The notes: a model not told the origin generated them from the sequence alone. A stretch of 64,000 nt of DNA from Cohnella endophytica (GCF_003628305.1 NZ_RBZM01000007.1:434001-498000), one strand, 5' to 3'; positions 25,866-35,395 are shown, numbered from the stretch's first letter. Translations and numbers: made by a program.

Positions 25866-26772
25866 ACATTTAATCATCAACTGCGACGATTTCGGGCAGA
25901 GTCCGCCGATGAACGCGGCGATCATGCATTTGCTTGAAGAGCAGCGGGTAAGCTCGGCCACGATCATGGCTCCGGCTCCCGGCTTCGAAGAAGCGGCGGA
26001 ATGGTGCAAACGTAGAGGGCAGGCGAACGTCGGCCTGCACCTTACCTTGACGAGCGAATTCGACGCGATACGTTGGCCTAGTCTAACCGGACATCCCTCG
26101 CTGCATGACGAGAGCGGACATATGGTTAAGACGGTCGAACAATTCGAGCGACAGGCCGATACCGGAGCCGTCATGAAGGAACTTGCGGCGCAATACGAAG
26201 CGGCGAGTAGCCGCGGTATCCGGTTGAGTCACGCCGACAACCACATGGGCAGCTTATACGGAATGGCGACCGGACGCAGCCACCTCCCGCAAGTGCTGCG
26301 CCAATGCGCGAGGTGGAAGCTTCCGTTCAGGCTGTTCCGCAAGATCGACCCCAAGGACGAATTGCTCTCCGGAATCCCGGGAGCGGACCGCATCGTATCC
26401 AAAGTATCGGCGCTCGCGGGCGTGCTTGGAGTCGCGATTCCCGACTACTTGCTGTCCCATCCTTTCCACATCGTCGAAGGCGAAACCTACGAGAGCTTCA
26501 AAGCGATGATGATCGCGAAAATGTACGATCTTCCCGAAGGAATCAGCGAAACTTACATTCATCCGGCCGTCGAGGATTCGCGCATGCTCGTCGAGGTTCC
26601 GCACTGGGAGAAACGGGTGTGGGAATACAAACTCATGCTGGATGAGGACTTCGCTTACGCGATCCGGGATGCCGGCGTCATCCTGACGAATTACGATTAC
26701 GTCCGCAAGCATGGGCGACGGTCGCGGGTGCGTTCCGCGTTCTCTTTGGCCAGGGAATTGCTCAGAAAATAG
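25855..26772 (+). CDS. YdjC/ChbG-family carbohydrate deacetylase
   Basis: The 305-residue protein has the metal-binding NCDDFG at the N-terminus, the histidine of VGLHLTLTSEF and the later SHADNHMGS motif of the YdjC family. ChbG removes an acetyl group from chitobiose and chitotriose phosphate; other members act on different acetylated sugars. It lacks a signal peptide, so it works in the cytoplasm on an imported sugar, in keeping with the overlapping symporter gene. AAGGAAG precedes the ATG. Confidence 0.88.
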   Translation: MSPKHLIINCDDFGQSPPMNAAIMHLLEEQRVSSATIMAPAPGFEEAAEWCKRRGQANVGLHLTLTSEFDAIRWPSLTGHPSLHDESGHMVKTVEQFERQADTGAVMKELAAQYEAASSRGIRLSHADNHMGSLYGMATGRSHLPQVLRQCARWKLPFRLFRKIDPKDELLSGIPGADRIVSKVSALAGVLGVAIPDYLLSHPFHIVEGETYESFKAMMIAKMYDLPEGISETYIHPAVEDSRMLVEVPHWEKRVWEYKLMLDEDFAYAIRDAGVILTNYDYVRKHGRRSRVRSAFSLARELLRK

Positions 26773-26793
26773 CCGACGTACGACGAATTATGG

Positions 26794-26841
26794 ATCCCGT
26801 TCGCGATGATACTCTAACGAGTTCGCGCCTGCGGGATTTTT
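26794..26841 (+). terminator. Probable intrinsic terminator
   Basis: ATCCCG (26794-26799) pairs with CGGGAT (26832-26837) with extra inner CGCG pairing, followed by five T residues. The loop is long, so strength is uncertain. Confidence 0.5.
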
Positions 26842-26928
26842 CGTTGCATATTTTTCCATGGCGGGGACATCGTAACGGTTGGCGGTAAAGCGCGACCGCA
26901 TTACTTTGCAGAGGGGCACGAAAAGGAC

Positions 26929-28179
26929 ATGCGTTTACTCCATAAGACGGTAGCGGGATTGATTTTGTTCTCGATGGTAAGCGGCGGGAGCGGGATTCGG
27001 GTCGAAGCGAAGCCGGCGGATACGTTAAAGGCGGCTTTCGTCAGAGACGGGGATCTATGGTTTAAGAAGGGCGACGCGGAACGGCAAATGACGAAAGGGG
27101 AGCATATTCGTTATCCGAAATGGTCGTTCGACGGGGAGTGGGTCGCTTACTCGCAAGGGAAGGAAGGGGAAGAGCTTCGGTTGCTCCATGTTCCGACGGG
27201 ACGCAATCGCGTAGTGGCCCATGTTAAAGGGCTTCGGAATTACCAATGGGCTCCGGGGCGCAATGAGCTCGCCTATCAGGATGGGCAGAAGCTCCTTTGG
27301 ATGCGGGCGGACAAACCCGACGCGCCCGCGGAAGCCGCGCAAGGCATCGGGAATTTTTCTTGGTTGCCCGACGGGAACGGGTTCATCGCATCGACGCAGG
27401 CGGAGTTATTGCCAAGCGGGAGCTGGACGCCCGTAGACATCGTCGAAATTCCGCTGAAGGGTACGCCCGCGGCGAAAACGACGAAGCGATTGTTCGAGCT
27501 TCCGAAAATGTCCGAAGATTTCTTCGCCGTGGATACGAGCGGATTTAAGTATTCCCGCAGCGGGCGCTGGATCGCGTTCATCGCCAATCCCACCGCGTCG
27601 CTGTCCGCAGATAGCAATACTTTGTGCTTGCTTTCGGCGGACGGTTCCCTGTTCCGTAAGGTTGATCAGATGCTGAATGACGAGCGATGGTTCCAGTGGG
27701 CGGATCGCACAGATCGGCTTGCTTATATCGGAGGAATCGGAAGAGAAGCCACGAGCAATAAACGGTTGATGGTTCTGGATGCCCCGGAGGGGAAGCCGGT
27801 CTCCTTTACGCCGAAAGGGTACGTAGACCAAGGCTTCACCTGGGAAGGGGAACCGCATATTATCGTTTCGAGGGCGAAGGAACAAACAGGATCGAAGCCG
27901 AAACCCTTTTCTCCCCAAGCCCAGCTCGTCGAAATTAAGCTTCAAGGCGCGCGCTACAAGCCGATCACGCAGCCCCCGGTTCGCTACGGCGATTCCGGTC
28001 CGCAATACTTCCCGCGCGCGGGTCAACTCGCATGGGTGCGCTCCGGCAACGAGAAAGCCGACGTACTCGTCTCCGGACGCGGCGGCAAGCATCCTTCCGT
28101 GTGGATCAAAGACATCGATCCCGTTGACGGCTTCTATGGCCGTTGGGATTGGAACGCGGTGCTGGATATCGATTCTTAG
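26929..28179 (+). CDS. Exported TolB/WD40-like beta-propeller protein
   Basis: The 416-residue protein has a signal peptide (about 1-27, hydrophobic core AGLILFSMVSG) and repeated blades with W-S/F-DG/PDG turns (YPKWSFDGEWVAYS; FSWLPDGNGFI; WFQWADRTDRLAYI), the pattern of TolB-type propellers. Such proteins usually act as exported binding scaffolds. I see no enzyme domain. It stands alone between a deacetylase and an MBL hydrolase. Function unknown. The ribosome binding site is weak (GAGGGGC). Confidence 0.72.
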   Translation: MRLLHKTVAGLILFSMVSGGSGIRVEAKPADTLKAAFVRDGDLWFKKGDAERQMTKGEHIRYPKWSFDGEWVAYSQGKEGEELRLLHVPTGRNRVVAHVKGLRNYQWAPGRNELAYQDGQKLLWMRADKPDAPAEAAQGIGNFSWLPDGNGFIASTQAELLPSGSWTPVDIVEIPLKGTPAAKTTKRLFELPKMSEDFFAVDTSGFKYSRSGRWIAFIANPTASLSADSNTLCLLSADGSLFRKVDQMLNDERWFQWADRTDRLAYIGGIGREATSNKRLMVLDAPEGKPVSFTPKGYVDQGFTWEGEPHIIVSRAKEQTGSKPKPFSPQAQLVEIKLQGARYKPITQPPVRYGDSGPQYFPRAGQLAWVRSGNEKADVLVSGRGGKHPSVWIKDIDPVDGFYGRWDWNAVLDIDS

Positions 28180-28294
28180 CGCTTTCCCCGTCATCCAGCG
28201 CGGGCCTTTCTGGATTTCTCTATCGATTCGGTATACGATTGTCGTATATCTTCAAAATGGATAGCCGTTAAGGCAGTGGGAAGAGGTTGTCGGA

Positions 28295-29401
28295 ATGTGG
28301 ATTTGGATCGTTGCAGCAGTTATCGTAATCCTCGCGTTAGCGGGTTATTTGATCATGAAATTGTATCCCTCTCTCGGAGGGGAGTCGTCGGGGGCCAGCC
28401 GAAGCGCGATCGAGAGGTCGCCCAATCGCGCCGAAGGAAAGTTCGAGAACCAGATTCCGACCTCGATGGGGATGAGTGCGGGCTCCGCGGCGAAGTTGCT
28501 CGTCGAATTCATGAAAGGCAATCCCCACGGCAGGCCGCGCCAGCCCTTGTCGGTCGTGCCGTTCTCCGCGGACGGATTCCGAGCGGACGAAGAGGACAAG
28601 GCAACGGTAACGTGGTACGGGCATTCCGCTGCTCTCCTTCGGATCGACGGCTTAACGCTGTTCCTGGATCCGATGCTGGGCAGAGCTCCATCGCCTTTTC
28701 CGATGTTCGGAGGCAAACGCTATAGTCAGGAGCCGCCGGTCGATATCGACAGCTTGCCGGATATCGACGCGGTTATCCTCTCGCACGATCATTACGACCA
28801 TCTGGATTACGGCTCGATCCTGAAGCTGAAAAGCAAGGTGAGACGCTTCTTCGTTCCTCTCGGCGTCGGAGCTCATCTGATCCGCTGGGGCGTTGATCCA
28901 TCGGCGATCAGCGAACATGATTGGTGGGAAGAAATCGACTTCGAGGGATTGAAGCTCGCAACCGCTCCGGCACGCCATTTCTCCGGACGCAGCATAGGCG
29001 ATCGCAACTCGACGCTTTGGTGCTCGTGGATCATTCGCGGGCGGCAAGCGAATATATACTTCAGCGGAGATAGTGGGTACGGACCTCACTTCAAGGAAAT
29101 CGGGGAGAAGTACGGACCCTTCGATCTTACGCTCATAGAGTGCGGGCAATACGACGAACGTTGGGCGGCGATCCATATGATGCCCGAGGAGACGGTTCAA
29201 GCGCATGTGGATGTTAGGGGAAAAGCGATGATTCCGATCCACTGGGGAGCTTTCACGCTCGCCATGCACGCATGGACCGATCCCGTCGAACGAGCGACGA
29301 GAGCCGCTTTATCCCGCAACGTAAACATAGTTACGCCAAGAATCGGGGAAACCGTCCGTATCGGCGATTCGACCTATTCATCGGCTGAATGGTGGAAGTA
29401 A
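28295..29401 (+). CDS. MBL-fold metal-dependent hydrolase (UlaG/NAPE-PLD-like)
   Basis: The 368-residue protein begins with a membrane anchor (about 2-24) and carries an MBL domain with WYGHSAALLRIDG, DPMLG and the metal-binding SHDHYDHLD, then SGDSGYG and PIHWGAF later. The layout matches the beta-lactamase-fold group containing UlaG and N-acyl-phosphatidylethanolamine phospholipase D. The long insert after the anchor is like YtnP-free, NAPE-PLD-type bacterial members. Substrate not known. AAGAGG precedes the ATG. Confidence 0.85.
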   Translation: MWIWIVAAVIVILALAGYLIMKLYPSLGGESSGASRSAIERSPNRAEGKFENQIPTSMGMSAGSAAKLLVEFMKGNPHGRPRQPLSVVPFSADGFRADEEDKATVTWYGHSAALLRIDGLTLFLDPMLGRAPSPFPMFGGKRYSQEPPVDIDSLPDIDAVILSHDHYDHLDYGSILKLKSKVRRFFVPLGVGAHLIRWGVDPSAISEHDWWEEIDFEGLKLATAPARHFSGRSIGDRNSTLWCSWIIRGRQANIYFSGDSGYGPHFKEIGEKYGPFDLTLIECGQYDERWAAIHMMPEETVQAHVDVRGKAMIPIHWGAFTLAMHAWTDPVERATRAALSRNVNIVTPRIGETVRIGDSTYSSAEWWK

Positions 29402-29508
29402 TCGATCGTTCGGAACGGATCGTTTGAATTCTAGTCTATCTTTTTAGGGTGACCGCGGAAAATATGCTAGAATGGGCTTACAATGTCTGTCTATTGGAGG
29501 ATAGCGCG

Positions 29509-30138
29509 ATGAATGAACGTTCCATTCCGGAAACAGGACATCTTGCGGCCTTGCATAGCGACGACACGAGAATCGGCCATTACGAGCAAGTAAGAGAAGA
29601 CATCCGGCACGAGATGAAGATGCGCATGCGGCAGAGGGACGGGTTCGCGGCCCAGATGGGCATTCTGCTCACGCTCGTGTTGACGGTGGGCATTGCGAAC
29701 TCGGGGTATCGGCAGGCGCTGATCTTGGCGCCGATGCTTGCCATTTTCTACACGTTGCAGATCATGCATAGCTACAGGAAGCACGACTTGTTGGCGAGGT
29801 ACCTGAAGGACGTGCTAGAGCCCGATTTATCGAGCCTGCATAACATCGATCCGGGACGCGAGTGGCAAGCGTATGCAAGCAAAACGACTCGTTCCGGCAA
29901 TCGCAGGGGATTGTTCCTCTGGACGATGTGGGTTGTCGGCGCGGGAGCGATGGTTTACTTGTGGTTCTTCATGGAAGCGAGCCAGGAATTCCGTCTAGCT
30001 TATTACATTGCCGCGGGCGCTTATGCCCTGACGATGCTCTTCATAACGTTGGCTTTCGCCGGTGATCGGTCCGGACGCAGCAGAAGCAGGCATAGCCGGT
30101 CGGTACATCGCTCGGCTACGGGCGCATATTTGTCGTAA
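29509..30138 (+). CDS. Unknown membrane protein, four predicted helices
   Basis: The 209-residue protein has a soluble N-terminus (1-45), a pair of membrane segments (about 48-85), a cytosolic loop and a second pair (about 140-190), ending in a Ser/Arg-rich basic tail. I do not recognise the family. ATG 29509 has GGAGG at good distance; the extension to 29449 looks untranslated. The alkyltransferase-like gene follows after 15 bases, perhaps co-transcribed. Confidence 0.75.
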   Translation: MNERSIPETGHLAALHSDDTRIGHYEQVREDIRHEMKMRMRQRDGFAAQMGILLTLVLTVGIANSGYRQALILAPMLAIFYTLQIMHSYRKHDLLARYLKDVLEPDLSSLHNIDPGREWQAYASKTTRSGNRRGLFLWTMWVVGAGAMVYLWFFMEASQEFRLAYYIAAGAYALTMLFITLAFAGDRSGRSRSRHSRSVHRSATGAYLS

Positions 30139-30153
30139 GGGAAGGTTAGACGA

Positions 30154-30495
30154 ATGAAGCCATTTACGGAGAGCGTAATCGAGATCATCAAGAGCATTCC
30201 GGAAGGACGCGTCATGACGTACGGACAGATCGCGGAGTGCGCGGGGAGCCCCAGAGGGGCCAGGCAGGTCGTGAGAATCTTGCATTCGCTAAGCGCGAAG
30301 CACGGCCTGCCCTGGCATCGCGTGGTGAATGCGAAAGGCGAGGTTGCTATTCAAGAGGAAGAGTCTCGCTACATGCAGAAGCTCTACCTCGAGAACGAAG
30401 GAGTCGAGATCGGCCTAGGAGGCGTTATCGACTTGGACGAATACCGGTTTAACCCTCCGCCTGCTGCTCGAACAGCTGAACGATTTCCACGATGA
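30154..30495 (+). CDS. Alkyltransferase-like protein (MGMT-family, Cys replaced by Trp)
   Basis: The 113-residue protein has the O6-alkylguanine DNA alkyltransferase C-terminal fold ([20 protein letters not shown]) but the active site reads PWHRV (53-57) instead of PCHRV. Replacement of the acceptor Cys by Trp defines the alkyltransferase-like proteins (ATL, e.g. E. coli YbaZ), which bind O6-alkylguanine without repairing it and direct nucleotide excision repair to the lesion. The 3' end overlaps the 3' end of pepT on the other strand by 47 bases. Confidence 0.92.
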   Translation: MKPFTESVIEIIKSIPEGRVMTYGQIAECAGSPRGARQVVRILHSLSAKHGLPWHRVVNAKGEVAIQEEESRYMQKLYLENEGVEIGLGGVIDLDEYRFNPPPAARTAERFPR

Positions 30496-31687
30496 CGCTC
30501 GTCGCTTTGAGCATCGTGTCTACGGAGACGTATTCGAAGCGGCCGTGGAAGTTTTCTCCGCCCGCGAAAATGTTCGGCGTAGGCAATCCCATATAAGAAA
30601 GCTGCGAGCCGTCCGTTCCCCCGCGAATCGGTTGCACGATCGGATCGATCCCGAGGTTCTTCATCGCTTGGTAGGCAATGTCGACGACTTGTTTGACCGG
30701 CTCGATTTTCTCGCGCATATTGAAATACTGGTCTTTGATCTCCAGCACGATCCGATTGTCCCCGTAAGTCTCCTGCAGTTCCGCCACGATGCTCGTCAAT
30801 TCCGCTTTTCTTTCTTCGAACCGTTCCCGGTCGAAATCGCGAATGATGTAGTGAAGCTTCGTTTCGTCCACGGTGCCGTTAATCGAGATCAGGTGAAAGA
30901 AACCCTCGTAGTTCTCGGTGTACTCGGGCGCTTCTTCCGCCGGAAGCCGGTTATGGATTTCCATGGCGATCTTCGCGGAGTGAATCATCTTCCCCTTGGC
31001 GGTACCGGGATGCACGACCTTGCCTGCGCACGTAATGCGCGCGACCGCCGCGTTAAAGCTCTCGTATTGCAGCTCGCCGAGCGGCCCTCCGTCCATCGTG
31101 TACGCGTAACTGGCATCGAATGCGGCTACGTCGAAGCGATGCGGACCGCGTCCGATTTCCTCGTCCGGCGTAAAGGCGACTCTGACGCGACCATGCTTGA
31201 TCTCCGGGTGCCGGATCAGATAGGCCATGGCGGTCATGATTTCGGTTATTCCCGCTTTGTCGTCCGCGCCAAGCAACGTCGTGCCGTCCGTCGTAATGAG
31301 CGTTTGCCCTTTGTAACCCGCGAGCTCCGGGAATTCCCGGGGAGACAGAACGACGTTATTCCGTTCGTTCAGAACGATGTCGTTGCCGTCGTAGTTGTCG
31401 ATGACTTGGGGTTTTACGTCTTTGCCGGTCAGGTCGGTCGCCGTATCGAGATGCGCAAGGAACCCGATAGTCGGAACCGGCTTGTCGGTGTTGGAAGGCA
31501 AAGTCGCCATGACATAACCGTTATCGTCGATCGTGACTTCCTGCATGCCGATCTGTTTGAGCTCGTCCACGAGCATGCGGCCTAGCTTAAGTTGGCCTTC
31601 GGTCGTCGGGCAGCTCTGGTTGCTCTCGTTGGACTGCGTATCCACCATCGCGTATGTTTTGAATCTCTCGATAATCTCGTTTTTCAC
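30449..31687 (-). CDS. pepT: Peptidase T (tripeptide aminopeptidase)
   Basis: The 412-residue M20 metallopeptidase shows all PepT signatures: [11 protein letters not shown] and LGADDKAGI for metal ligands, TPDEEIGRG with the catalytic Glu, and [12 protein letters not shown]. It releases the N-terminal residue from tripeptides in the cytoplasm using two zinc ions. Length is as usual for the family. It is convergent with, and overlaps, the ATL gene by 47 bases, leaving no room for an ordinary terminator. GGAGCTGAG lies before the ATG. Confidence 0.96.
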   Translation of the reverse strand: MKNEIIERFKTYAMVDTQSNESNQSCPTTEGQLKLGRMLVDELKQIGMQEVTIDDNGYVMATLPSNTDKPVPTIGFLAHLDTATDLTGKDVKPQVIDNYDGNDIVLNERNNVVLSPREFPELAGYKGQTLITTDGTTLLGADDKAGITEIMTAMAYLIRHPEIKHGRVRVAFTPDEEIGRGPHRFDVAAFDASYAYTMDGGPLGELQYESFNAAVARITCAGKVVHPGTAKGKMIHSAKIAMEIHNRLPAEEAPEYTENYEGFFHLISINGTVDETKLHYIIRDFDRERFEERKAELTSIVAELQETYGDNRIVLEIKDQYFNMREKIEPVKQVVDIAYQAMKNLGIDPIVQPIRGGTDGSQLSYMGLPTPNIFAGGENFHGRFEYVSVDTMLKATSVIVEIVQLFEQQAEG

Positions 31688-31856
31688 TATTCACTCAGCT
31701 CCTTGAGCCTATTGTACCAAAGTTCGAAGGGGTTCCGAAAGGAACGGAACGAAGACGATTCTGAAAGGATTTCCACTTGAATAGGATGGAAGTAAACCAG
31801 TAAAATGAAAGCGTAATCATTCCGTACGCTGATTCCGATATACGGGGGCGATAACG

Positions 31857-32348
31857 ATGGGGACGCGATTGTTGTCCGAGCAATTGATCAAGCAGTACTA
31901 TCCGCAGCTGAGATACGTCAGAGCCCATACTAGCGGGAGGAACGCGGCCACCTTATACGTATGGAACGAGGACTTGGAATTGCCGGAGCGTGATGCCGAT
32001 GAGCTTAAACGGTTCGTTGACGGCTACTTGCCGTCGTACGTGTGCTTCCAGATCAAGGCGTACTCCATGGTCCAAGCGGATCGTGTTCCGCAAGTGAGCG
32101 AGCTGCCGGACACCGTCATACAAACCGCGCTTCGGAGGGATCTCGATCGCGCGGGCATCGAGAAGGCGATGAACGCCATGCTCGCGAACGGCGGAATCGC
32201 GTTCAGCAGATATGATTACAATACGGGAATCCTTCATTTCAACGTTCACACGACGGACGCGCTAACCGACATCGAGCAGGAGCTTATTCGGAAATATTTG
32301 TCCGAGATGATTCCGCTCGGCTCCCGTTGCGAAATAAGCTACTCCTAA
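31857..32348 (+). CDS. Conserved-looking hypothetical protein
   Basis: The 163-residue soluble protein has no signal, membrane or recognised motif; it is mixed charged with a C-terminal HFNVHTTDALTDIEQELI stretch. Codon use and composition match its neighbours and it has a ribosome binding site (GGGGGCGA) before the ATG. Length and composition make it a real gene, but I cannot assign a family. Confidence 0.65.
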   Translation: MGTRLLSEQLIKQYYPQLRYVRAHTSGRNAATLYVWNEDLELPERDADELKRFVDGYLPSYVCFQIKAYSMVQADRVPQVSELPDTVIQTALRRDLDRAGIEKAMNAMLANGGIAFSRYDYNTGILHFNVHTTDALTDIEQELIRKYLSEMIPLGSRCEISYS

Positions 32349-32403
32349 AATAGGGAAGGCAATACGGGCTCCGCTTTCTTGCGAATCGGACAAGCCGTAG
32401 CCG

Positions 32404-33285
32404 CTAACCCTGAGAGAAACGTTGCCTGTATTGGCGGGGGGAGATTCCTTCGAACTTCAAGAAACAGGAGCTAAAGTAGGGCGCTTGGTTAAAACCGACC
32501 TCCTCGGCGATCCGCGCGATCGTATAGTCGGTTTGCATGAGCAGCAGCTTGCTCTGCTCGATCCGGTAGCGAAGTAAGTATTCCATCGGGGAGCTTCCAT
32601 ACTCTTTGTTCATGCACCGGGCAACGTAGACCGGATGGAAATTCAACGCTTCCCCGAGCGTATGGGCGGTAATCGGCTCGCGGTAGCGGCTGCGCAAGTA
32701 GGCGGCCGCTTGTTCGGCGCATGCGGTAGCCGGAGTGGTACGCCCGGATTCCAAGCCGGTCGCGAGAATTCTGAGCGCTTCTTGGAATAGTAGCTGTTGC
32801 TTGAATTGGGAGGCACTGAGGTGGGCTTCGGGTTCGAGCGAGACAAGCTGCTCGAGAGACTCCTCCAGCTTGCCGGGATGCGGAAGCTTGGCGAATTGCG
32901 GCAATCCCAATGGAAAGGATCGCGTGTCGAACTTCTGCGACTCTGTCTGTGCGTCGTAGGGTTCCGTATGTTGTCTGGGCGGCGCCGTATCCGTCGCCGT
33001 CCAAGCGCCGTTCGTCTGGAAATGGACCCAATAGTGTTCGGTCGTTTCCTTGCAGCCCTCCGTCGCGTAATGATAGCAATCCGGGCGCAGGATAAGCGCG
33101 CAGCCCGCATTGACCTCGTACAACCTTTCCTCTTCCCCGATATATAGACATCCCTTCGTAACGACCAACAGATCGAATACGCGAATATTTCTCCTGCTAA
33201 CGTGCCGGTCGCCTTCCGCGAATATCGTATATCCGGCCGTAATATAGCTGAGAAGCGGCGGGATAGTGAATTCCAATAAATTCAT
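32404..33285 (-). CDS. AraC-family transcriptional regulator
   Basis: The 293-residue protein has an N-terminal cupin-like sensing domain (about 10-170; ILRPDCYHYATEG) and a C-terminal double helix-turn-helix (about 190-290) with SPMEYLLRYRIEQSKLLL and PYFSSCFLKFEGISPRQYR. It is divergent from a MATE transporter gene, with an inverted repeat between them, so that gene is its likely target. Ligand unknown, probably a sugar or aromatic compound. Confidence 0.9.
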   Translation of the reverse strand: MNLLEFTIPPLLSYITAGYTIFAEGDRHVSRRNIRVFDLLVVTKGCLYIGEEERLYEVNAGCALILRPDCYHYATEGCKETTEHYWVHFQTNGAWTATDTAPPRQHTEPYDAQTESQKFDTRSFPLGLPQFAKLPHPGKLEESLEQLVSLEPEAHLSASQFKQQLLFQEALRILATGLESGRTTPATACAEQAAAYLRSRYREPITAHTLGEALNFHPVYVARCMNKEYGSSPMEYLLRYRIEQSKLLLMQTDYTIARIAEEVGFNQAPYFSSCFLKFEGISPRQYRQRFSQG

Positions 33286-33331
33286 GGGCGATCCCCTTAT
33301 AATTGAAGTTGGAATAATGAAAGTTTTGGTT

Positions 33332-33370
33332 TGAAAACTGACACACGGGTTTTCATATTCCTACTATAAT
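33332..33370 (+). promoter_or_regulatory. Candidate AraC site and promoter for MATE gene
   Basis: TGAAAAC (33332-33338) and GTTTTCA (33349-33355) form a perfect 7-bp inverted repeat, followed by TATAAT at 33365-33370. No good -35 box lies at proper spacing, as expected for activator-dependent promoters. Inferred. Confidence 0.5.
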
Positions 33371-33438
33371 TTGTTATGCGGTTAATGTCTAATCAATCGC
33401 ATGGCAATCACAACCTGGAGTTATCGGGAGTTGGAATT

Positions 33439-34827
33439 ATGAAAACGGATAACAAATTCGGCCTTTGGGCACTCGCTTGGCCGATCTTTCTAGAAGTTTT
33501 TCTGCAAATGTTGTTAGGGACGGTTGATACGATCATGGTCAGCCGGATATCGGACGATGCTGTCGCCGTTGTGGGCTTGTCGGGTCAACTTTTCAGCGCG
33601 CTTACGACACTGTTCATGACGGTCGCGAGCGGCGCGGGCATTCTCGTAGCCCAGAAGATCGGCTCCAAGCTAGCGGAAGACGCGCGTACGATCGCAATCA
33701 TGGGGCTTACGTCTTGCGCGGTCATCGGACTGGCCATGAGCGCTATTCTGTTCACGTTCCCGCATCAGCTTGCCGGAATGCTTAACGTGTCCGACGAGTT
33801 GTTGCCGTTATGGGATACTTACGTTAGATACGTCGGGGGAGGCATGTTCCTAGGAGCCATGATGGCTGCGCTCGGCACGGCCATTCGCAATACCGGCAAC
33901 ACCCGGGCTCCGATGTATACGGGCATCGCTATGAACATTCTCCATATTTTCTTGAACTACGTGCTTATTTTCGGCGCTTGGGGGTTCCCGAAATGGGGGT
34001 TGTTCGGGGTAACGGTGTCGGATAACGTGTGCCGCCTCGTGGCCGTAATCGTTCTGTTCTACGTCTTCATGAACTCTTTCGAGCGTAGAATCGGTTTCGC
34101 CGATTTACGTACGTTCAGCCTGAGGCTATACAAGGATATTCTCCGCATCGGCTGGCCGCTCGGCGTTAATATGTCGGGATGGGTATTCTCGCAGTTGGCT
34201 ATCTATTCGTTCATCGCGATGCTAGGCGCCAAGGAGCTAGCCGCTCGGACGTATATGAACTCGATGGAGTCGTTCTGTTTCATGCTCGGTTATGCCGTGG
34301 CGCTTGCCATACAGATTCGGATCGCCCATCTTTTCGGCGCATCGAAGACGCGCGAAGCCTACCGGGAAAGCTTCCGCGCGCTGTACATCGGTCTAGCTCT
34401 CGTTACCGCGAACGCGCTTCTGTTGTTCCTGCTGGGCAACTATTTCATGCGGGTATTCACGTCGGATCCGGAGATTCTGGCGATCGGGAAATCCCTGCTT
34501 GCCTTGAACCTTCTCTTGCAGCCCGCCAAGATGCTCAACATGGGGATGAATAACGCGCTGAGCGCCGTAGGAGATACCCGTTATCCGATGGTTGTCGCGC
34601 TTGTCTCCATGACGCTGATCGCTACGGGTTGCTCCTATGCGCTGGGAATCGAAGCCGGTTGGGGCTTGGTTGCGATATACAGCTGTATGATCACCGATGA
34701 ATACGTGCGGGGTTTGCTCGTTCTGTTTCGTTGGAGGGGGCAGAAATATTTGCGCAAAGCGGAGAAGGCGAAAGAGCCAAAGGCTTCGCCTGGGTTGGAT
34801 GCCCGGGATGGGGCGCTATCGGTCTGA
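33439..34827 (+). CDS. MATE-family efflux transporter
   Basis: The 462-residue protein has twelve predicted membrane helices in two repeats, opening FGLWALAWPIFLEVFLQMLLG as usual for NorM/MepA-type multidrug antiporters, which expel cationic drugs using Na+ or H+. ATG 33439 is preferred, with GGGAG upstream. It is divergent from an AraC regulator. Its drug range is not apparent. Confidence 0.92.
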   Translation: MKTDNKFGLWALAWPIFLEVFLQMLLGTVDTIMVSRISDDAVAVVGLSGQLFSALTTLFMTVASGAGILVAQKIGSKLAEDARTIAIMGLTSCAVIGLAMSAILFTFPHQLAGMLNVSDELLPLWDTYVRYVGGGMFLGAMMAALGTAIRNTGNTRAPMYTGIAMNILHIFLNYVLIFGAWGFPKWGLFGVTVSDNVCRLVAVIVLFYVFMNSFERRIGFADLRTFSLRLYKDILRIGWPLGVNMSGWVFSQLAIYSFIAMLGAKELAARTYMNSMESFCFMLGYAVALAIQIRIAHLFGASKTREAYRESFRALYIGLALVTANALLLFLLGNYFMRVFTSDPEILAIGKSLLALNLLLQPAKMLNMGMNNALSAVGDTRYPMVVALVSMTLIATGCSYALGIEAGWGLVAIYSCMITDEYVRGLLVLFRWRGQKYLRKAEKAKEPKASPGLDARDGALSV

Positions 34828-34900
34828 GGATTAGCCGTATGCCGTTTGTTGCGCGGCGACAATCGGCAGGGGTACAATAGACCGATAGGAGGTGGGCGAC

Positions 34901-35323
34901 ATGGGCACTTCGAATAAATCCGGTCAATTCGGGCCGCCGCGTTTCACGGTGGCCGTTCATATTCTGGTGGGTCTGGCGCAAAGCGATTGCTTCTTGTCCA
35001 GCGCGGTAATCGCCGATCAAGTCAATTCGCACGCGACGTTCATGCGCAGAGTACTCGCGACGTTGGCGCAATCGGGGCTCGTGGAAGCCCGCGAAGGCAG
35101 AGACGGGGGTTATTGCCTTAAGGTGCCGGCGGAGCAGATTACGCTTGCCGATGTTTATTCCGCCGTGAAATGCGACGGCACGGAAGCGATGGAATCCGGC
35201 GATGCCGGGGATTGCGGCGGCGAGGGCAAGCGACTCGACGAAAAGCTGGCGGATATTCTGACGGAGGCAGAACTTCATACCTTGGAGTATCTCAAAAAGC
35301 ATACGATCGCTGATTTCATCTAA
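34901..35323 (+). CDS. Rrf2-family transcriptional regulator
   Basis: The 140-residue protein has the Rrf2 winged helix (FTVAVHILVGLAQ; ATFMRRVLATLAQSGLV) and wing GRDGGYCLKV. Cysteines are C30, C72, C91 and C105; the pair C91/C105 is in the loop where family members hold a cluster or redox thiols. It lies before a DoxX gene and close to an MhqR-like cluster, consistent with a redox or electrophile response. ATG 34901 has TAGGAGG upstream. A promoter with TACAAT (34873-34878) precedes it. Confidence 0.88.
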   Translation: MGTSNKSGQFGPPRFTVAVHILVGLAQSDCFLSSAVIADQVNSHATFMRRVLATLAQSGLVEAREGRDGGYCLKVPAEQITLADVYSAVKCDGTEAMESGDAGDCGGEGKRLDEKLADILTEAELHTLEYLKKHTIADFI

Positions 35324-35327
35324 AGGA

Positions 35328-35395
35328 TTGACAGGAAGGCAAGTCGACATTATTATGTGCTTATAACGGGTGCAGTTAACGGAGCGTTAGCTGCA
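35328..35395 (+). promoter_or_regulatory. DoxX promoter followed by hairpin
   Basis: TTGACA (35328-35333), 17 bases, TATTAT (35351-35356). Just after the expected start lies an imperfect palindrome (35371-35395; arms TGCAGTTAACG and CGTTAGCTGCA, 10 of 11 paired) followed by TTTTATTTT. It could be an operator for the Rrf2 protein or a terminator/attenuator; GCTTATAAC (35359-35367) and GTTATAAGC (35421-35429) form an outer inverted repeat around it. Confidence 0.6.

Noticed and set aside
30545-31585. 346-codon plus-strand open frame opposite pepT
   Set aside because: Antisense to the complete peptidase T gene; a shadow of its codon pattern.
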